In this document: positions 23,771 to 32,482 of the stretch, one piece after another
How the letters are laid out: each line of letters begins with the position of its first letter
How positions within the stretch are numbered: position 1 is the stretch's first letter
Assembly: GCA_002409285.1 (NCBI GenBank)
Contig: DHUT01000010.1
Location: forward strand, 39,776-74,754
Length of the DNA stretch: 34,979 nucleotides
Direction of reading: 5' to 3'
From: Firmicutes bacterium UBA5227
GTDB lineage: Bacteria; Bacillota; Clostridia; Tissierellales; Sedimentibacteraceae
The notes under the pieces: model-generated
The model's database searches: none
The model's input: only the letters and a program-made list of their open reading frames with translations
Told to the model about the DNA's origin: nothing
Translations under genes and position numbers: made by a program

Positions 23771-24832
23771 TTAATTTATCAACTTTTTCATCATTGAATC
23801 CGGATCTGTTGCATACAGCATGGCATTATCTTTGGTTATCAGTCCGTTTTTATATAATTCCAATATACTTGTATCCATGGACTGCATCCCCTGATTTTCA
23901 CAGGAATAAATAACACTGTTTAGCTGATGAACTTTGGAATCCCTGATTAAATTTGAAACAGCAGTATTAATTAGCATTACCTCAAAAGCAGCAACCCTTC
24001 CATGAGGTATGGACGGTACGAGATGCTGAGAAATAACAGCCTGCAGCTGCATTGATAGCTGAATTCTTATCTGCTGTTGCTGACTTGACGGAAACACATC
24101 AATAATTCTGTCTATGGTATTTGCAGCACCTGTTGTGTGCAGGGTTGAAAGAACAAGATGACCTGTTTCTGCTGCAGTCAATGCAATTTCTATTGTTTGA
24201 AGGTCGCGCATTTCCCCAATGAGCATTACATCCGGCGCCTGCCTTAATGCAGAGCGAAGAGATGAAACATAGCTTTTTGTATCAGTATATATTTCTCGTT
24301 GACTTACAATTGACTTCTTATGCTTATGTATGTATTCAATAGGATCTTCAAAAGTCATTATATGGCAGTTGCGCTGGCTGTTAATTTTATCTATTATACA
24401 TGCAAGCGTGGTAGACTTGCCGCTTCCTGCAGGTCCGGTAATGAGAACCAGACCCTTTGTTTTTTTGTATAAATTCATTACAACATCAGGAATTCTTAGC
24501 TTTTCCGGATCGGGCAAGTCGAAGAATACAACCCTTATAACGGCAGCACAGGAATTACGCTGCATATATGCGCTCACCCGAAATCTACCTATTTTGGGGA
24601 GCGAAAATGAAAAATCAACATCCCCTTCATTATATAGATCATTGATATTATCTTTTTTTGCGATTTTAAATATATCGTGAACTAATAAATATGTTTCATC
24701 GGCTGTAAGAGGATTGCTGTTTTCTGAAACTATTTCTCCCATTATTTTGTAGGAAAGAGGTCTGCCGGCAATAATAAAAATATCCGAGGCCTTTTTTTCA
24801 ATTGCTGTAATAAATATGTCTGTGATTTTCAT
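23771..24832 (-). CDS. pilT: PilT-family type IV pilus ATPase
   Basis: This 353-residue hexameric secretion ATPase has an N-terminal PAS-like domain and a RecA-like domain. It shows Walker A GPAGSGKSTT, Asp box IMTFEDPIEYIH, Walker B DVMLIGEMRDLQTI and His box GHLVLSTLHTTGA. The length, the GEMRD motif and the absence of the PilB zinc tetracysteine place it in the PilT (retraction) branch. I use ATG 24832 (MKITDIF), with GGAAGG formed by the end of the upstream gene, whose stop lies one base away. It is the last gene of a pilC-led operon that lacks a pilB, so it may power assembly as well as retraction. Confidence 0.93.
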   Translation of the reverse strand: MKITDIFITAIEKKASDIFIIAGRPLSYKIMGEIVSENSNPLTADETYLLVHDIFKIAKKDNINDLYNEGDVDFSFSLPKIGRFRVSAYMQRNSCAAVIRVVFFDLPDPEKLRIPDVVMNLYKKTKGLVLITGPAGSGKSTTLACIIDKINSQRNCHIMTFEDPIEYIHKHKKSIVSQREIYTDTKSYVSSLRSALRQAPDVMLIGEMRDLQTIEIALTAAETGHLVLSTLHTTGAANTIDRIIDVFPSSQQQQIRIQLSMQLQAVISQHLVPSIPHGRVAAFEVMLINTAVSNLIRDSKVHQLNSVIYSCENQGMQSMDTSILELYKNGLITKDNAMLYATDPDSMMKKLIN

Positions 24833-24833
24833 G

Positions 24834-25355
24834 TTAATCAAATCCTTCCCATAGGTCAATATTTTGTTGTTCATAATCCGGAAGTTTAATTGCAGCTAAA
24901 TTCCAGGTTTCTATTTCATAACAAGGACGATGAGTTAGTTCATCGTACATTATATTTAAAGTTACGCAAATTTTTTGGTTTTTATCTCCAAAGGTTTCAT
25001 AATAAGCCTTAAATGAACCATTATTGTTGTTGATGATTGAAACATCGTCTATTTCAGCTAACCGAAGAGCAGCATTATTATAAAATACTTCGGGTGTATC
25101 TGTATCTTTCATGTTTTCATCGGCTAATCTCAGTACATTATAAATATCGGCTAATTTTTCCTCAGCTTTACCACTAACTTTATAAAAGTCTGATGTCATT
25201 TCTTCCGTTTTTTCAGCCAGTTTCAGGTCAGAATAGGCAGTGCTAAACGACAGTACAGAAAAAACAGTCAGGCACAGAACGACGAGAATTACCACAATGA
25301 TAGAGCCACCCATGCCTACGGAAACATTAGATACTCTGTAATTTTTGTTTTCCAT
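24834..25355 (-). CDS. Single-TM protein of the pilus-like operon
   Basis: This 173-residue protein has a short basic N-terminus, a glycine-rich turn GMGGSI and a transmembrane helix at about residues 18-40, then a soluble region with helix first and beta later, ending in WEGFD. It has no prepilin cleavage motif. The extracellular part may pack like a minor pilin or PilX/PilO-type accessory; I cannot assign it. GGGAGG precedes ATG 25355, two bases after the previous gene, and the stop nearly meets the pilT start, so coupling is tight. Confidence 0.75.
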   Translation of the reverse strand: MENKNYRVSNVSVGMGGSIIVVILVVLCLTVFSVLSFSTAYSDLKLAEKTEEMTSDFYKVSGKAEEKLADIYNVLRLADENMKDTDTPEVFYNNAALRLAEIDDVSIINNNNGSFKAYYETFGDKNQKICVTLNIMYDELTHRPCYEIETWNLAAIKLPDYEQQNIDLWEGFD

Positions 25356-25357
25356 TT

Positions 25358-25861
25358 TTACCTCCCGGCGGTAGAAAAGAACTTTTTAGTTTCTACTTCA
25401 TATAAGTTACAGCTTTTTTCATTTGTACTGATAAAAGGATAAGGCTTTATTTTTTCTAAGGTTATAACAAACTCTCTTAATTCACCTGAATCGGTAAAAA
25501 CATCAGATGTTTTAACTGTGATGAAATATTCGGTATTTTCTTCTTCATCTCCATCTGTACATAGATTCCAATACTTATCATAATAATTTACGTATTTTTT
25601 TTCTTTGCCGTCTGTTTTCAGAAGCTTAAAATGTTCTGTCAGGTATTCATCCGCTTCGATGCTTGTATCAAAGGATTTAATCATTTCAGCAACAGATTGA
25701 ACCTTATTTCCTGCTTCAACCTTATCGTTAGCCTTAATTTGGGTAAATTTTGCTGCGCCAAAGCAGTTGAGCATTACAGTTCCAGCTATTGCAAATATTA
25801 ATATTGACATAATAATTTCAACAAGTGATACCTCTGAATTTATGGATATCCTATTTTTCAT
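25358..25861 (-). CDS. Prepilin-like protein with altered cleavage motif
   Basis: This 167-residue protein has a type IV prepilin layout: short charged leader, then SLVEIIMSILIFAIAGTVML as a hydrophobic helix with the pilin Glu at position +5. The residue before the cleavage point is Glu (SEVSLVE) rather than the almost invariant Gly, and the first mature residue would be Val. The rest is a soluble globular head of about 130 residues with two cysteines. It could be a minor pilin-like subunit that is not cut, or one cut by a relaxed peptidase. A GAGG-like site (AAGAGG) lies before ATG 25861. It is in the middle of the operon. Confidence 0.75.
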   Translation of the reverse strand: MKNRISINSEVSLVEIIMSILIFAIAGTVMLNCFGAAKFTQIKANDKVEAGNKVQSVAEMIKSFDTSIEADEYLTEHFKLLKTDGKEKKYVNYYDKYWNLCTDGDEEENTEYFITVKTSDVFTDSGELREFVITLEKIKPYPFISTNEKSCNLYEVETKKFFSTAGR

Positions 25862-25870
25862 TTCAACCTC

Positions 25871-26353
25871 TTAATAAGAATTTAAGTTCAATATAAGTTC
25901 AGTACTCGTAGTATTACTTATGACAGTGAATTTATATAAATTATCTTTGAGCATTTCTATGGCAAAACCCTCAACATCCAATACCTTCATTCCATCGTCC
26001 AAGTTAAATTCCATCCCTGCATCAACGAACATTTCATAAATTGCATTATTATGAAAGTAAATCCATGTTTCGTATCTTATGCCGTCATATACTTCAGAAA
26101 TTACAACAGCATTTTCTCCATTTAATTTTTCAATTTTTATGCATTCCTTCTTATCATTCTGTCGAATTTTATTTGCAACATATGACAGTGAAACTCTCTT
26201 TTCGTAATTGTTTGTTCTGTCACTGTTTATTTCCGAGTATATATTTCTCCCTAGCATTATAATCATAACAGAAAGAAATACAAGCATTAGAAAAAGCAGC
26301 ATTACGAATATTAAATGAAATGAAAAGTGTTTTGTATTATTGTTTTTAATCAT
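25871..26353 (-). CDS. Single-TM protein of the pilus-like operon, DUF4860-like
   Basis: This 160-residue protein has an N-terminal transmembrane helix (about residues 14-35) and a soluble domain beginning RVSLSYVANKIRQNDKK. That pattern, and the small beta-rich domain after it, recalls the DUF4860 family found in clostridial pilus-like loci; I offer that name from memory of its features. It has no prepilin motif. A ribosome site (AAAGG) lies ahead of ATG 26353. Its position between PilC and the prepilin-like gene suggests an assembly-platform or minor subunit role. Confidence 0.7.
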   Translation of the reverse strand: MIKNNNTKHFSFHLIFVMLLFLMLVFLSVMIIMLGRNIYSEINSDRTNNYEKRVSLSYVANKIRQNDKKECIKIEKLNGENAVVISEVYDGIRYETWIYFHNNAIYEMFVDAGMEFNLDDGMKVLDVEGFAIEMLKDNLYKFTVISNTTSTELILNLNSY

Positions 26354-26364
26354 TTTAGACCTTT

Positions 26365-26661
26365 CTATTTTAAATAAATCGTTATTTCAGGCATAATATT
26401 TGAAGCAAAAACATTGTAGCTTATTACATAACTGTTGTGGTCGACAACTAAGCCATAATTTTTTTCCAAATATTCTATATTGGGAGGATAAACTCCTTCA
26501 ATTGCATAGCATTGAACCGTGCTTCTTTTTATTGCGTCAGATAATATTTCAAAACTTTCATTTTCATTTGTTTTTTGCACATTTCCGACACCATAATAAA
26601 AAAAGATAACAAAAATAAAAATCAATAAAACAGAAAGAACATTATACTTAAGGTTTTTCAT
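26365..26661 (-). CDS. Small single-TM protein next to PilC
   Basis: This 98-residue protein has an N-terminal transmembrane helix (about residues 6-25) and a small periplasmic/exterior domain with the segment CYAIEGVYPPNIEYLEKNYG. AGGAGG at proper distance fixes ATG 26661; the longer frame overlaps the pilC end without a ribosome site. I know no function. The YPP...YLEKNYG region resembles the way some pseudopilin heads begin (short domains that select a peptide length), but no cleavage motif is present. It overlaps nothing and sits in the operon 16 bases after pilC. Confidence 0.72.
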   Translation of the reverse strand: MKNLKYNVLSVLLIFIFVIFFYYGVGNVQKTNENESFEILSDAIKRSTVQCYAIEGVYPPNIEYLEKNYGLVVDHNSYVISYNVFASNIMPEITIYLK

Positions 26662-26677
26662 TATACCTGCCTCCTGC

Positions 26678-27736
26678 TCAGCCAATTGAAGACATTATGT
26701 TCATTAAAGGAAGCATAACAGAAATCATGATAAATCCTATCACTATACATAATGTTCCAACAAGAATCGGTTCAATCAGAGAAACTGCGTTACTTATTGA
26801 TTGATCCGCCTCATTTTCATACAAGTCTGTCAGTTTTTTCATCACAACGTCCATTTCTCCTGTACGCTGTCCCATGTTGAGCATTTGCAGATGCATACTA
26901 GAAAACAAAGATAATTTAGCAACAGATTCAAGGAATTCTTCTCCGGAGTTGATAGATCTGCTGCATTGTTCTATTTTGCTTTTTAGCCCTAATTCATCTA
27001 CGATATCAAGCAACATATTTATGGAGCTTTCCACATTCATACCACTTGACAGCAGCAGTGACATACCAGATGCAAATCTGTAAGCTGTTATCTTATTTAC
27101 AATGGGTTTTGTCATTGGAAAATTGCTTAGAAATTTATATATTGCAGCTTTCCCATTTTTTGTTTTAGAAGCTAAGTATATTAAAAATATTGCTGCAACA
27201 ATAATTAAAGCAAATACCAAAGCAATTTTACCGGTTATTATGCCTGATGAAAAGGACATCATAAATGAATGTTCATTGGATAATTGCCCTCCAAGTTCTT
27301 CAAACATATTTTCAAATATAGGGAACACCTTTGTTACAAGCATGGCTATCACAAAAGTCATCATTATAAATAACATGGCGGGATAGAAAAGAGAATTGCG
27401 CATTTTAGATTTAATGAAGCCTTCTCTTTCATAATATTCTGATAAAGAACTCATTACGCTTTCAAGGCTGCCGGTTACACTTCCAATCTGGCTCATATTT
27501 ATTATGTACGAAGGAAAGTATCCAGACTTTTCCATGGCTTCATGCAGGGGAGCCTTACCGGATAACTCTTCTTTCAATACACCTAACGCATCTTTGACGT
27601 TGCCATCCTCAATATCGTCATACATCCAATCTATTCCGTCAGAAATCAACATACCTGATTTTAATATCATTGCAACCTGCGTGCAGAAATAAGATAATTC
27701 TGATGAAGACAGCTTTTTTATAGTTTTATTTTTCAT
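26678..27736 (-). CDS. pilC: PilC/GspF-type inner-membrane platform protein
   Basis: This 352-residue protein is the membrane platform of type IV pili and type II secretion. It contains two copies of the GspF domain: the first with CTQVAMILKSGMLISDGI and YYEREGFIKSKMRN, the second with YRFASGMSLLLSSGMNVESS and LYENEADQSISNAVSLIEP. Membrane helices occur near residues 150, 195 and 330. ATG 27736 follows GGAAGG; the longer frame upstream is not supported. It is the first gene of the operon. A TATAAT lies at 27787-27782 on the minus strand, but I find no good -35 at 17 bases. Confidence 0.92.
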   Translation of the reverse strand: MKNKTIKKLSSSELSYFCTQVAMILKSGMLISDGIDWMYDDIEDGNVKDALGVLKEELSGKAPLHEAMEKSGYFPSYIINMSQIGSVTGSLESVMSSLSEYYEREGFIKSKMRNSLFYPAMLFIMMTFVIAMLVTKVFPIFENMFEELGGQLSNEHSFMMSFSSGIITGKIALVFALIIVAAIFLIYLASKTKNGKAAIYKFLSNFPMTKPIVNKITAYRFASGMSLLLSSGMNVESSINMLLDIVDELGLKSKIEQCSRSINSGEEFLESVAKLSLFSSMHLQMLNMGQRTGEMDVVMKKLTDLYENEADQSISNAVSLIEPILVGTLCIVIGFIMISVMLPLMNIMSSIG

Positions 27737-27941
27737 GTCTACCTTCCATATGTTACTGCGTTTTTTAACTATAATAATTATATTATAATCAAACTCTAAA
27801 CTCAACAGTTTAATTGCAGATTTTGGCGAATTTTGTGAAATTTACCCCCTTGAGGTCTTTTTGAAATCCTACACAAAAAGTTATAGATGTCGATGATGTA
27901 GAAACCCATGATTTTAACGAATTACAAATATTTAATTAGCT

Positions 27942-28142
27942 ATGAGAAACATGGAAGAGACGATCGAGGCAGGAAGAGGCAGATGGATGAAAAAAAGAGC
28001 AGATGATAGGCGATGTGCAGCAATAAATATGATTCACACGACACCTTCTTTCAAGATAGGCCGAATTTATTATAAAGGTGTTTTGTATGAAGAAAGATTG
28101 ATGATGATCTGCAAAAAGGAGCTGGAAGATGGAAAGAAATGA
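27942..28142 (+). CDS. Small hypothetical protein or gene remnant
   Basis: The frame gives 66 residues, very basic, with NMIHTTPSFKIGRIYYKG in the middle. There is no ribosome site before ATG 27942, and the frame is stopped only nine bases upstream, so this may be the tail of a decayed gene. I do not recognise it. It lies between the pilus-like operon and the glycyl-radical island, where base and codon use change. The remaining DNA from 27806 to 28270 holds a palindrome and the island promoter only. Confidence 0.3.
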   Translation: MRNMEETIEAGRGRWMKKRADDRRCAAINMIHTTPSFKIGRIYYKGVLYEERLMMICKKELEDGKK

Positions 28143-28155
28143 AATGGCTCAAGAA

Positions 28156-28177
28156 AAATAGTAAATGTTTACTATTT
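28156..28177. promoter_or_regulatory. 22-bp perfect palindrome upstream of the glycyl-radical operon
   Basis: AAATAGTAAA and TTTACTATTT flank a two-base centre. The centre lies about 65 bases before the start expected from an extended -10 box (TGATAAAAT, 28217-28225), a position used by activators. It is a candidate operator for the LuxR-type regulator encoded in the island. Confidence 0.55.
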
Positions 28178-28270
28178 AAAATAAGAAATGTTGTGGATTT
28201 CAAGTCCCGGGCTTACTGATAAAATAAGCTCATAAAAGAAACGTACAGAAAAAGAAAGGAGGGAAATGTA

Positions 28271-29206
28271 TTGAGCACAACAGGAACTGTTTTTGATATT
28301 CAGAGGTATTCGATTCATGATGGACCAGGCATTCGGACACTGGTATTTATGAAAGGATGTCCATTGCGATGCAAATGGTGCTCCAATCCGGAGGGGCTTA
28401 CTGTAAAACCGAATGTTATGTTCACACCGAGATTATGTTATGGATGTGGCAGATGTGCGCAGGTATGCGAAAGCAAAGCCATAGTGATAAACAATGGAGC
28501 AATCGAATGGCATCGTGAGAAATGTACCAACTGTCTGAAGTGCGCAGAGGTCTGCAAGATTTCACATGCGAAAAAAGTCTGCGGCAACGTATATACAGTG
28601 CCGGAGTTGATGGAAGAAGTCAGAAAAGATGTAACTTACTATAAAAGAAAATCTGGTGGCGGCCTTACCGTGGGTGGCGGAGAGCCGATGGTGCAGGCTG
28701 ACTTTGTGAGAGAACTTATGCAAGCAGCCCATGCGGAAGGTATCAATACAGCGTTGGAATCATCTTCTTATGCTACCGCAGAGAATGCCAGAAAGATTTA
28801 TGAAGTGACGGATCACATTTTTACAGATATCAAACATATGAATCCGGAGATTCATAAAGAATTGACAGGGGTATCCAATGAGCCGATTCTTCAAAACATC
28901 AAAATGGCTTCCAAACTTTTAGACACAGCTCGACAGAATTTGGTTATTCGGATTCCGATTATTCCTAACAAAAATGATGACGAGGAAAATATTCGGAAAA
29001 CAGCAGAATTTGTAAAATCACTGAAAGTTGTGGACCGCATTGAGATATTACCATACCATAATTTGGGAGAGGAAAAATATAACAGGGTACCGGGAGTACA
29101 GACATACGAGATGCATGGAGTACAGATGCTGGAAAAAGGTGATCTTGCAGATCAGTATCGCTGGGTGGAAGAAGGCGGTATGAAATGTAATATTGGTGGA
29201 CTTTAA
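28271..29206 (+). CDS. Glycyl-radical enzyme activating protein (radical SAM)
   Basis: This 311-residue activase installs the glycyl radical on the enzyme encoded next to it, using S-adenosylmethionine and 4Fe-4S clusters. The radical SAM motif is CPLRCKWC (about residues 30-37) after SIHDGPGIRTLVF. A ferredoxin-like insert holds two further cluster motifs, CYGCGRCAQVC and CTNCLKCAEVC; this insert is typical of activases for non-PFL glycyl-radical enzymes. Then follow GGGLTVGGGEPMVQ and ESSSYA. The start is TTG 28271 with AAGGAGGG seven bases upstream. The stop is 43 bases before the enzyme gene. Assignment is firm; specificity follows the partner. Confidence 0.94.
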   Translation: MSTTGTVFDIQRYSIHDGPGIRTLVFMKGCPLRCKWCSNPEGLTVKPNVMFTPRLCYGCGRCAQVCESKAIVINNGAIEWHREKCTNCLKCAEVCKISHAKKVCGNVYTVPELMEEVRKDVTYYKRKSGGGLTVGGGEPMVQADFVRELMQAAHAEGINTALESSSYATAENARKIYEVTDHIFTDIKHMNPEIHKELTGVSNEPILQNIKMASKLLDTARQNLVIRIPIIPNKNDDEENIRKTAEFVKSLKVVDRIEILPYHNLGEEKYNRVPGVQTYEMHGVQMLEKGDLADQYRWVEEGGMKCNIGGL

Positions 29207-29249
29207 TGAGAAATTAGTAAATATAATATTATCTTTAGGAGGAACAAAA

Positions 29250-31742
29250 ATGAACAAATTAGCAGAAAACATTGATATTCAGTTGAAAATCAAGGCAGAT
29301 CCTACTTACTACGGGAAGACAATGGAGAATGGTTGTACTGAGCGTGTACGTTTCCTGAACGCAGACCTTCGTGGTAGAAAAGCAGGCGTGGATTTACACA
29401 GAGCACGCTGCTACACAAAGATCTACAGAGATCATGCAGAGCTTGATAAATACATGAAGAGAGCTCTTGCAATCAAAGAGACCATGACTACAATGAAACT
29501 TACATACACAGAGGGTGAGTTGATTGTAGGCTTGGCTACTGAGAAACCGTATGCACATGCATTCCAACCGGAAATTGATACTACATGGGTAGCAGAGGAA
29601 GGTGGATTGCAGGCACTTAGAACTCGTGAAGATAACAGATTCTTTGCTACTGATGAGGAAGTCGGAGAATTTGAAAACGAGATTTATCCATTCTGGAAAG
29701 ACAAAACCGCATGGGCAAAATGGCGTGGAGAATTGCCGAAAGATGTATATGACAAAATTGTAGGCACCGGATTTTCCGCACCTGGTTTTCCGGTAAACTG
29801 CTATGGTTCACACATGACTATGAACTGGGATGAAATCTTTGAGAACGGTACGAATTATTATAAAGAAATCGCATTAAAGAAACTGGAAGAATACGACTTC
29901 AATGATCCAGAGCAGTTAGAGAAAAACATGTTCTATCGTGCGGTCGTTGTAATGCTGGAGGCTATTGAAGAATATGCACACAGATGGGCTTCGTACTTAA
30001 GAGAACTGGCAGAGCAGAAACCGGAGAGAGAAGAGGAACTGTTAACTCTGGCAGATATATGCGACAATGTTCCGATGAACCGGGCACGTACTTTCCATGA
30101 AGTATTACAGAGTTACTGGTTTTGCTTTAATGTACTGCAAAATGATGGTACCGGATTGCTACTTGGATTTGGACGTATGGATCAGATACTGCAGCCGTAT
30201 TATGAGAGAGAAGTTGCAGCCGGAACACTGACAAAAGATCTGGCAATGGAACTGATAGAGTGCTTCTATATAAAAACAAATAATACTTTGTTTTTTACTG
30301 ATGCGGCAACCTCTAAATTTTTCCAGGGTACTGCTGTAATGCAGAATGTAATCACCGGCGGCGTAGACCGTTATGGCAATGACAATTCCAATGAGATGTC
30401 TTATCTGTTGGTGGATGCATTTATCGACGCACACTGCCTGCAGCCCGCTATGTGCTGCCGTGTAAACAGCAATTCTTCTGACAAGTGGCTGAACAAGATT
30501 TTAGATCTGGTAGAAGCAGGTATGGGTTATCCTTCCATATTTAACGATGATACTGCAATTGCAGCTATGAAGCGTTATGGTTGGGAAGAAGCAGATGCAA
30601 ATGAATGGATTGCAACCGGGTGTGAAGAAATTGGAAAAACTGGTCACTACACATGGGGGCCGGGTCAGTACATTAACCTTGCTATGGCAATCGATATGGC
30701 ATTCACAGGTGGTAAAAAACGTGAAGGCGTAAACATGGGACGTTGCGGAGAGCAGTTAAGTAAAGATACAGGTGATTGTACCGGGTTTGAAACCTATGAA
30801 GAGTTTGAAACAGCTGTGCTGACACACGTAAAAGAGCAAATCGATCTGATCTACATTGCGGACCAGCATCTGATGAATGTATATCAGGAATATCCGTTGA
30901 TGGTTCAGTCTGTTCTTGCAGATTCCGGTCTTGAGAGAGGTCTTGCATATTTCAGCGGAGGTGGATACTCCAGCTCTTACCCGGGATATGTAGGCGTAGG
31001 CATTCCGGATATGATTGATTCTCTGGCAGCGGTGAAGAAACTGGTATACGATGACAAAGTGATTACAATGGCTGAACTGAGAGATGCATTGGCAGCAAAC
31101 TTCGTAGGATATGAAGACATCTATCAGATGTGCAAGAATGCACCGAAATACGGTAATGATGATTTGAGTGTAGACTTGGTTGGTAAACATGCAATGGAAT
31201 GGATTGCAGATGAAATTATTGCTCATCCGGGTGTGTTTGCAAAATATGATCCGGATCAGGAGACAGCAGCAACCAGACATCAGAGAGGTCTTGCACTGGT
31301 ACCGCAGTCTGGCTGTGTACCTCACGGAAGTGTGGTTGGAGCACTTCCGAGTGGACGTAAATCCATGGAATCTCTGGGTGATTCCTGTTCACCATACCCG
31401 GGAGCAGACGTAAATGGACCGACAGCATCTTTGAAATCCGTTGCACGTCAGTCTCATGAGAAATTCCACGGTACTATTACCAATATGTATATTACAAGAG
31501 ATGTTCTGGAAACACCGGAAGGCAGACAGCGTACAATTGATATGGTACATGCTGCATTTGAAGAAGGTGTAGGACAGCTGCAGTTCAACATAATGGATAA
31601 GGAAGTTCTGGAAGATGCACAGGAGCATCCGGATGATTATCCGACTCTGATCGTTCGTGTAACCGGATATAGTGCATACTATGTAGAATTAGATAGAAAT
31701 CTGCAAAATCAGATTATGAAGAGAACTGTACATCAGGTATAA
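29250..31742 (+). CDS. Glycyl-radical enzyme of unassigned substrate (PFL-like/dehydratase-lyase family)
   Basis: This 830-residue enzyme has the PFL-like domain from the N-terminus (CTERVRFLNADLRGR, GELIVG) and a C-terminal glycyl-radical domain with RVTGYSAYYVELDRN; Gly806 is the radical site. The thiyl site is TGCEEIGKTG with Cys458 and the general-base Glu460 in the C-x-E pattern of eliminases and decarboxylases. The middle residue is Glu, where known glycerol/diol dehydratases, choline lyase and isethionate lyase usually have Val or Ile. It lacks the adjacent Cys-Cys of pyruvate formate-lyase. No shell genes or decarboxylase small subunit are nearby. The start is ATG 29250 with AGGAGG. 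It is a C-O, C-N or C-C cleaving enzyme of anaerobic catabolism; the substrate cannot be named. Confidence 0.9.
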   Translation: MNKLAENIDIQLKIKADPTYYGKTMENGCTERVRFLNADLRGRKAGVDLHRARCYTKIYRDHAELDKYMKRALAIKETMTTMKLTYTEGELIVGLATEKPYAHAFQPEIDTTWVAEEGGLQALRTREDNRFFATDEEVGEFENEIYPFWKDKTAWAKWRGELPKDVYDKIVGTGFSAPGFPVNCYGSHMTMNWDEIFENGTNYYKEIALKKLEEYDFNDPEQLEKNMFYRAVVVMLEAIEEYAHRWASYLRELAEQKPEREEELLTLADICDNVPMNRARTFHEVLQSYWFCFNVLQNDGTGLLLGFGRMDQILQPYYEREVAAGTLTKDLAMELIECFYIKTNNTLFFTDAATSKFFQGTAVMQNVITGGVDRYGNDNSNEMSYLLVDAFIDAHCLQPAMCCRVNSNSSDKWLNKILDLVEAGMGYPSIFNDDTAIAAMKRYGWEEADANEWIATGCEEIGKTGHYTWGPGQYINLAMAIDMAFTGGKKREGVNMGRCGEQLSKDTGDCTGFETYEEFETAVLTHVKEQIDLIYIADQHLMNVYQEYPLMVQSVLADSGLERGLAYFSGGGYSSSYPGYVGVGIPDMIDSLAAVKKLVYDDKVITMAELRDALAANFVGYEDIYQMCKNAPKYGNDDLSVDLVGKHAMEWIADEIIAHPGVFAKYDPDQETAATRHQRGLALVPQSGCVPHGSVVGALPSGRKSMESLGDSCSPYPGADVNGPTASLKSVARQSHEKFHGTITNMYITRDVLETPEGRQRTIDMVHAAFEEGVGQLQFNIMDKEVLEDAQEHPDDYPTLIVRVTGYSAYYVELDRNLQNQIMKRTVHQV

Positions 31743-31862
31743 AAGATATCAATCATATTTTCCTATATAAAATGTTATGTTCTTCTTTAAAAGAATGTCC
31801 GTATGTTTTTATAATGATCGGATATCCGAAAAGAAAATTTATGAAAGTGAGGATATTGATAT

Positions 31863-32405
31863 ATGACGTCAAAAGGAATGGTAAACTGGTCTATCTGGAT
31901 CGGCGTCTGGACCGGAATTTATGTTTTGTTATATCTGTTAAGTCCGTTAGGACAGTATGGGATCATCTGGTGTACCTTTATCGCATTACCGATTTTTTTT
32001 AACGGTGGTGCAACCAGAAAAGATTATATTCCACAGATGCTCAGCAGTATTGTAGGTGTATTGTGGGGAGTCGCAATGCTTGCATTTACCGGGGAGCTTT
32101 CAATCATTGGACTCGGAGTGGCAGGTTCAAATGCAATTTCTTGTGGGTTACTTACAATCACCTGTTGCTTTATGATGATCATCAAAGATAAGGGCCTAAT
32201 CAACAAGGTGCCTGCAATGTTTGGTGGTATATCAGCCTGTTTTTCTCAGGGAGGACACAATATCATACCAGTGTGTATTACCCTTTGTCTGGGCGTAAGC
32301 CTCGGTCTTCTCTGCAATGAAGGAACTCATTTTGTTGCTGAAGATGGCAGTTGGACCTGGCCATTTAAGAAAGCGAAACAGACTCAGATAAAACGAGAAG
32401 TATAA
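31863..32405 (+). CDS. DUF1097-like integral membrane protein
   Basis: This 180-residue protein has five to six hydrophobic helices and a polar C-terminus ending PFKKAKQTQIKREV. The pattern FNGGATRKDY after the second helix and the general layout match DUF1097 (E. coli YcdZ-like) membrane proteins, whose function is unknown. GAGG stands about 10 bases before ATG 31863. It lies 120 bases after the glycyl-radical enzyme gene in the same direction and before a terminator, so it is probably in the same transcript. It may move the substrate or product. Confidence 0.78.
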   Translation: MTSKGMVNWSIWIGVWTGIYVLLYLLSPLGQYGIIWCTFIALPIFFNGGATRKDYIPQMLSSIVGVLWGVAMLAFTGELSIIGLGVAGSNAISCGLLTITCCFMMIIKDKGLINKVPAMFGGISACFSQGGHNIIPVCITLCLGVSLGLLCNEGTHFVAEDGSWTWPFKKAKQTQIKREV

Positions 32406-32412
32406 AACTAAC

Positions 32413-32439
32413 AAGCATCAGTCATTTTGGCTGGTGCTT
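32413..32439 (+). terminator. Hairpin after the DUF1097-like gene
   Basis: A 12-bp stem with two G-T pairs (32413-32424 with 32428-32439, loop TTT) lies eight bases after the stop codon. The T-run after it is weak, so termination may be partial. Confidence 0.7.
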
Positions 32440-32482
32440 ATTAGGCGTTAATTATAAAAATTTGAGTAACATATTTTATTTT

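Noticed and set aside
30756..31325. 189-codon antisense frame inside the glycyl-radical enzyme gene
   Set aside because: It is the shadow of a highly biased real gene and has no domain or ribosome site.
29250..31742. Pyruvate formate-lyase identity for the glycyl-radical enzyme
   Set aside because: The adjacent Cys-Cys of PFL is absent and a C-x-E site is present instead. The activase also carries the extra ferredoxin insert typical of non-PFL partners.
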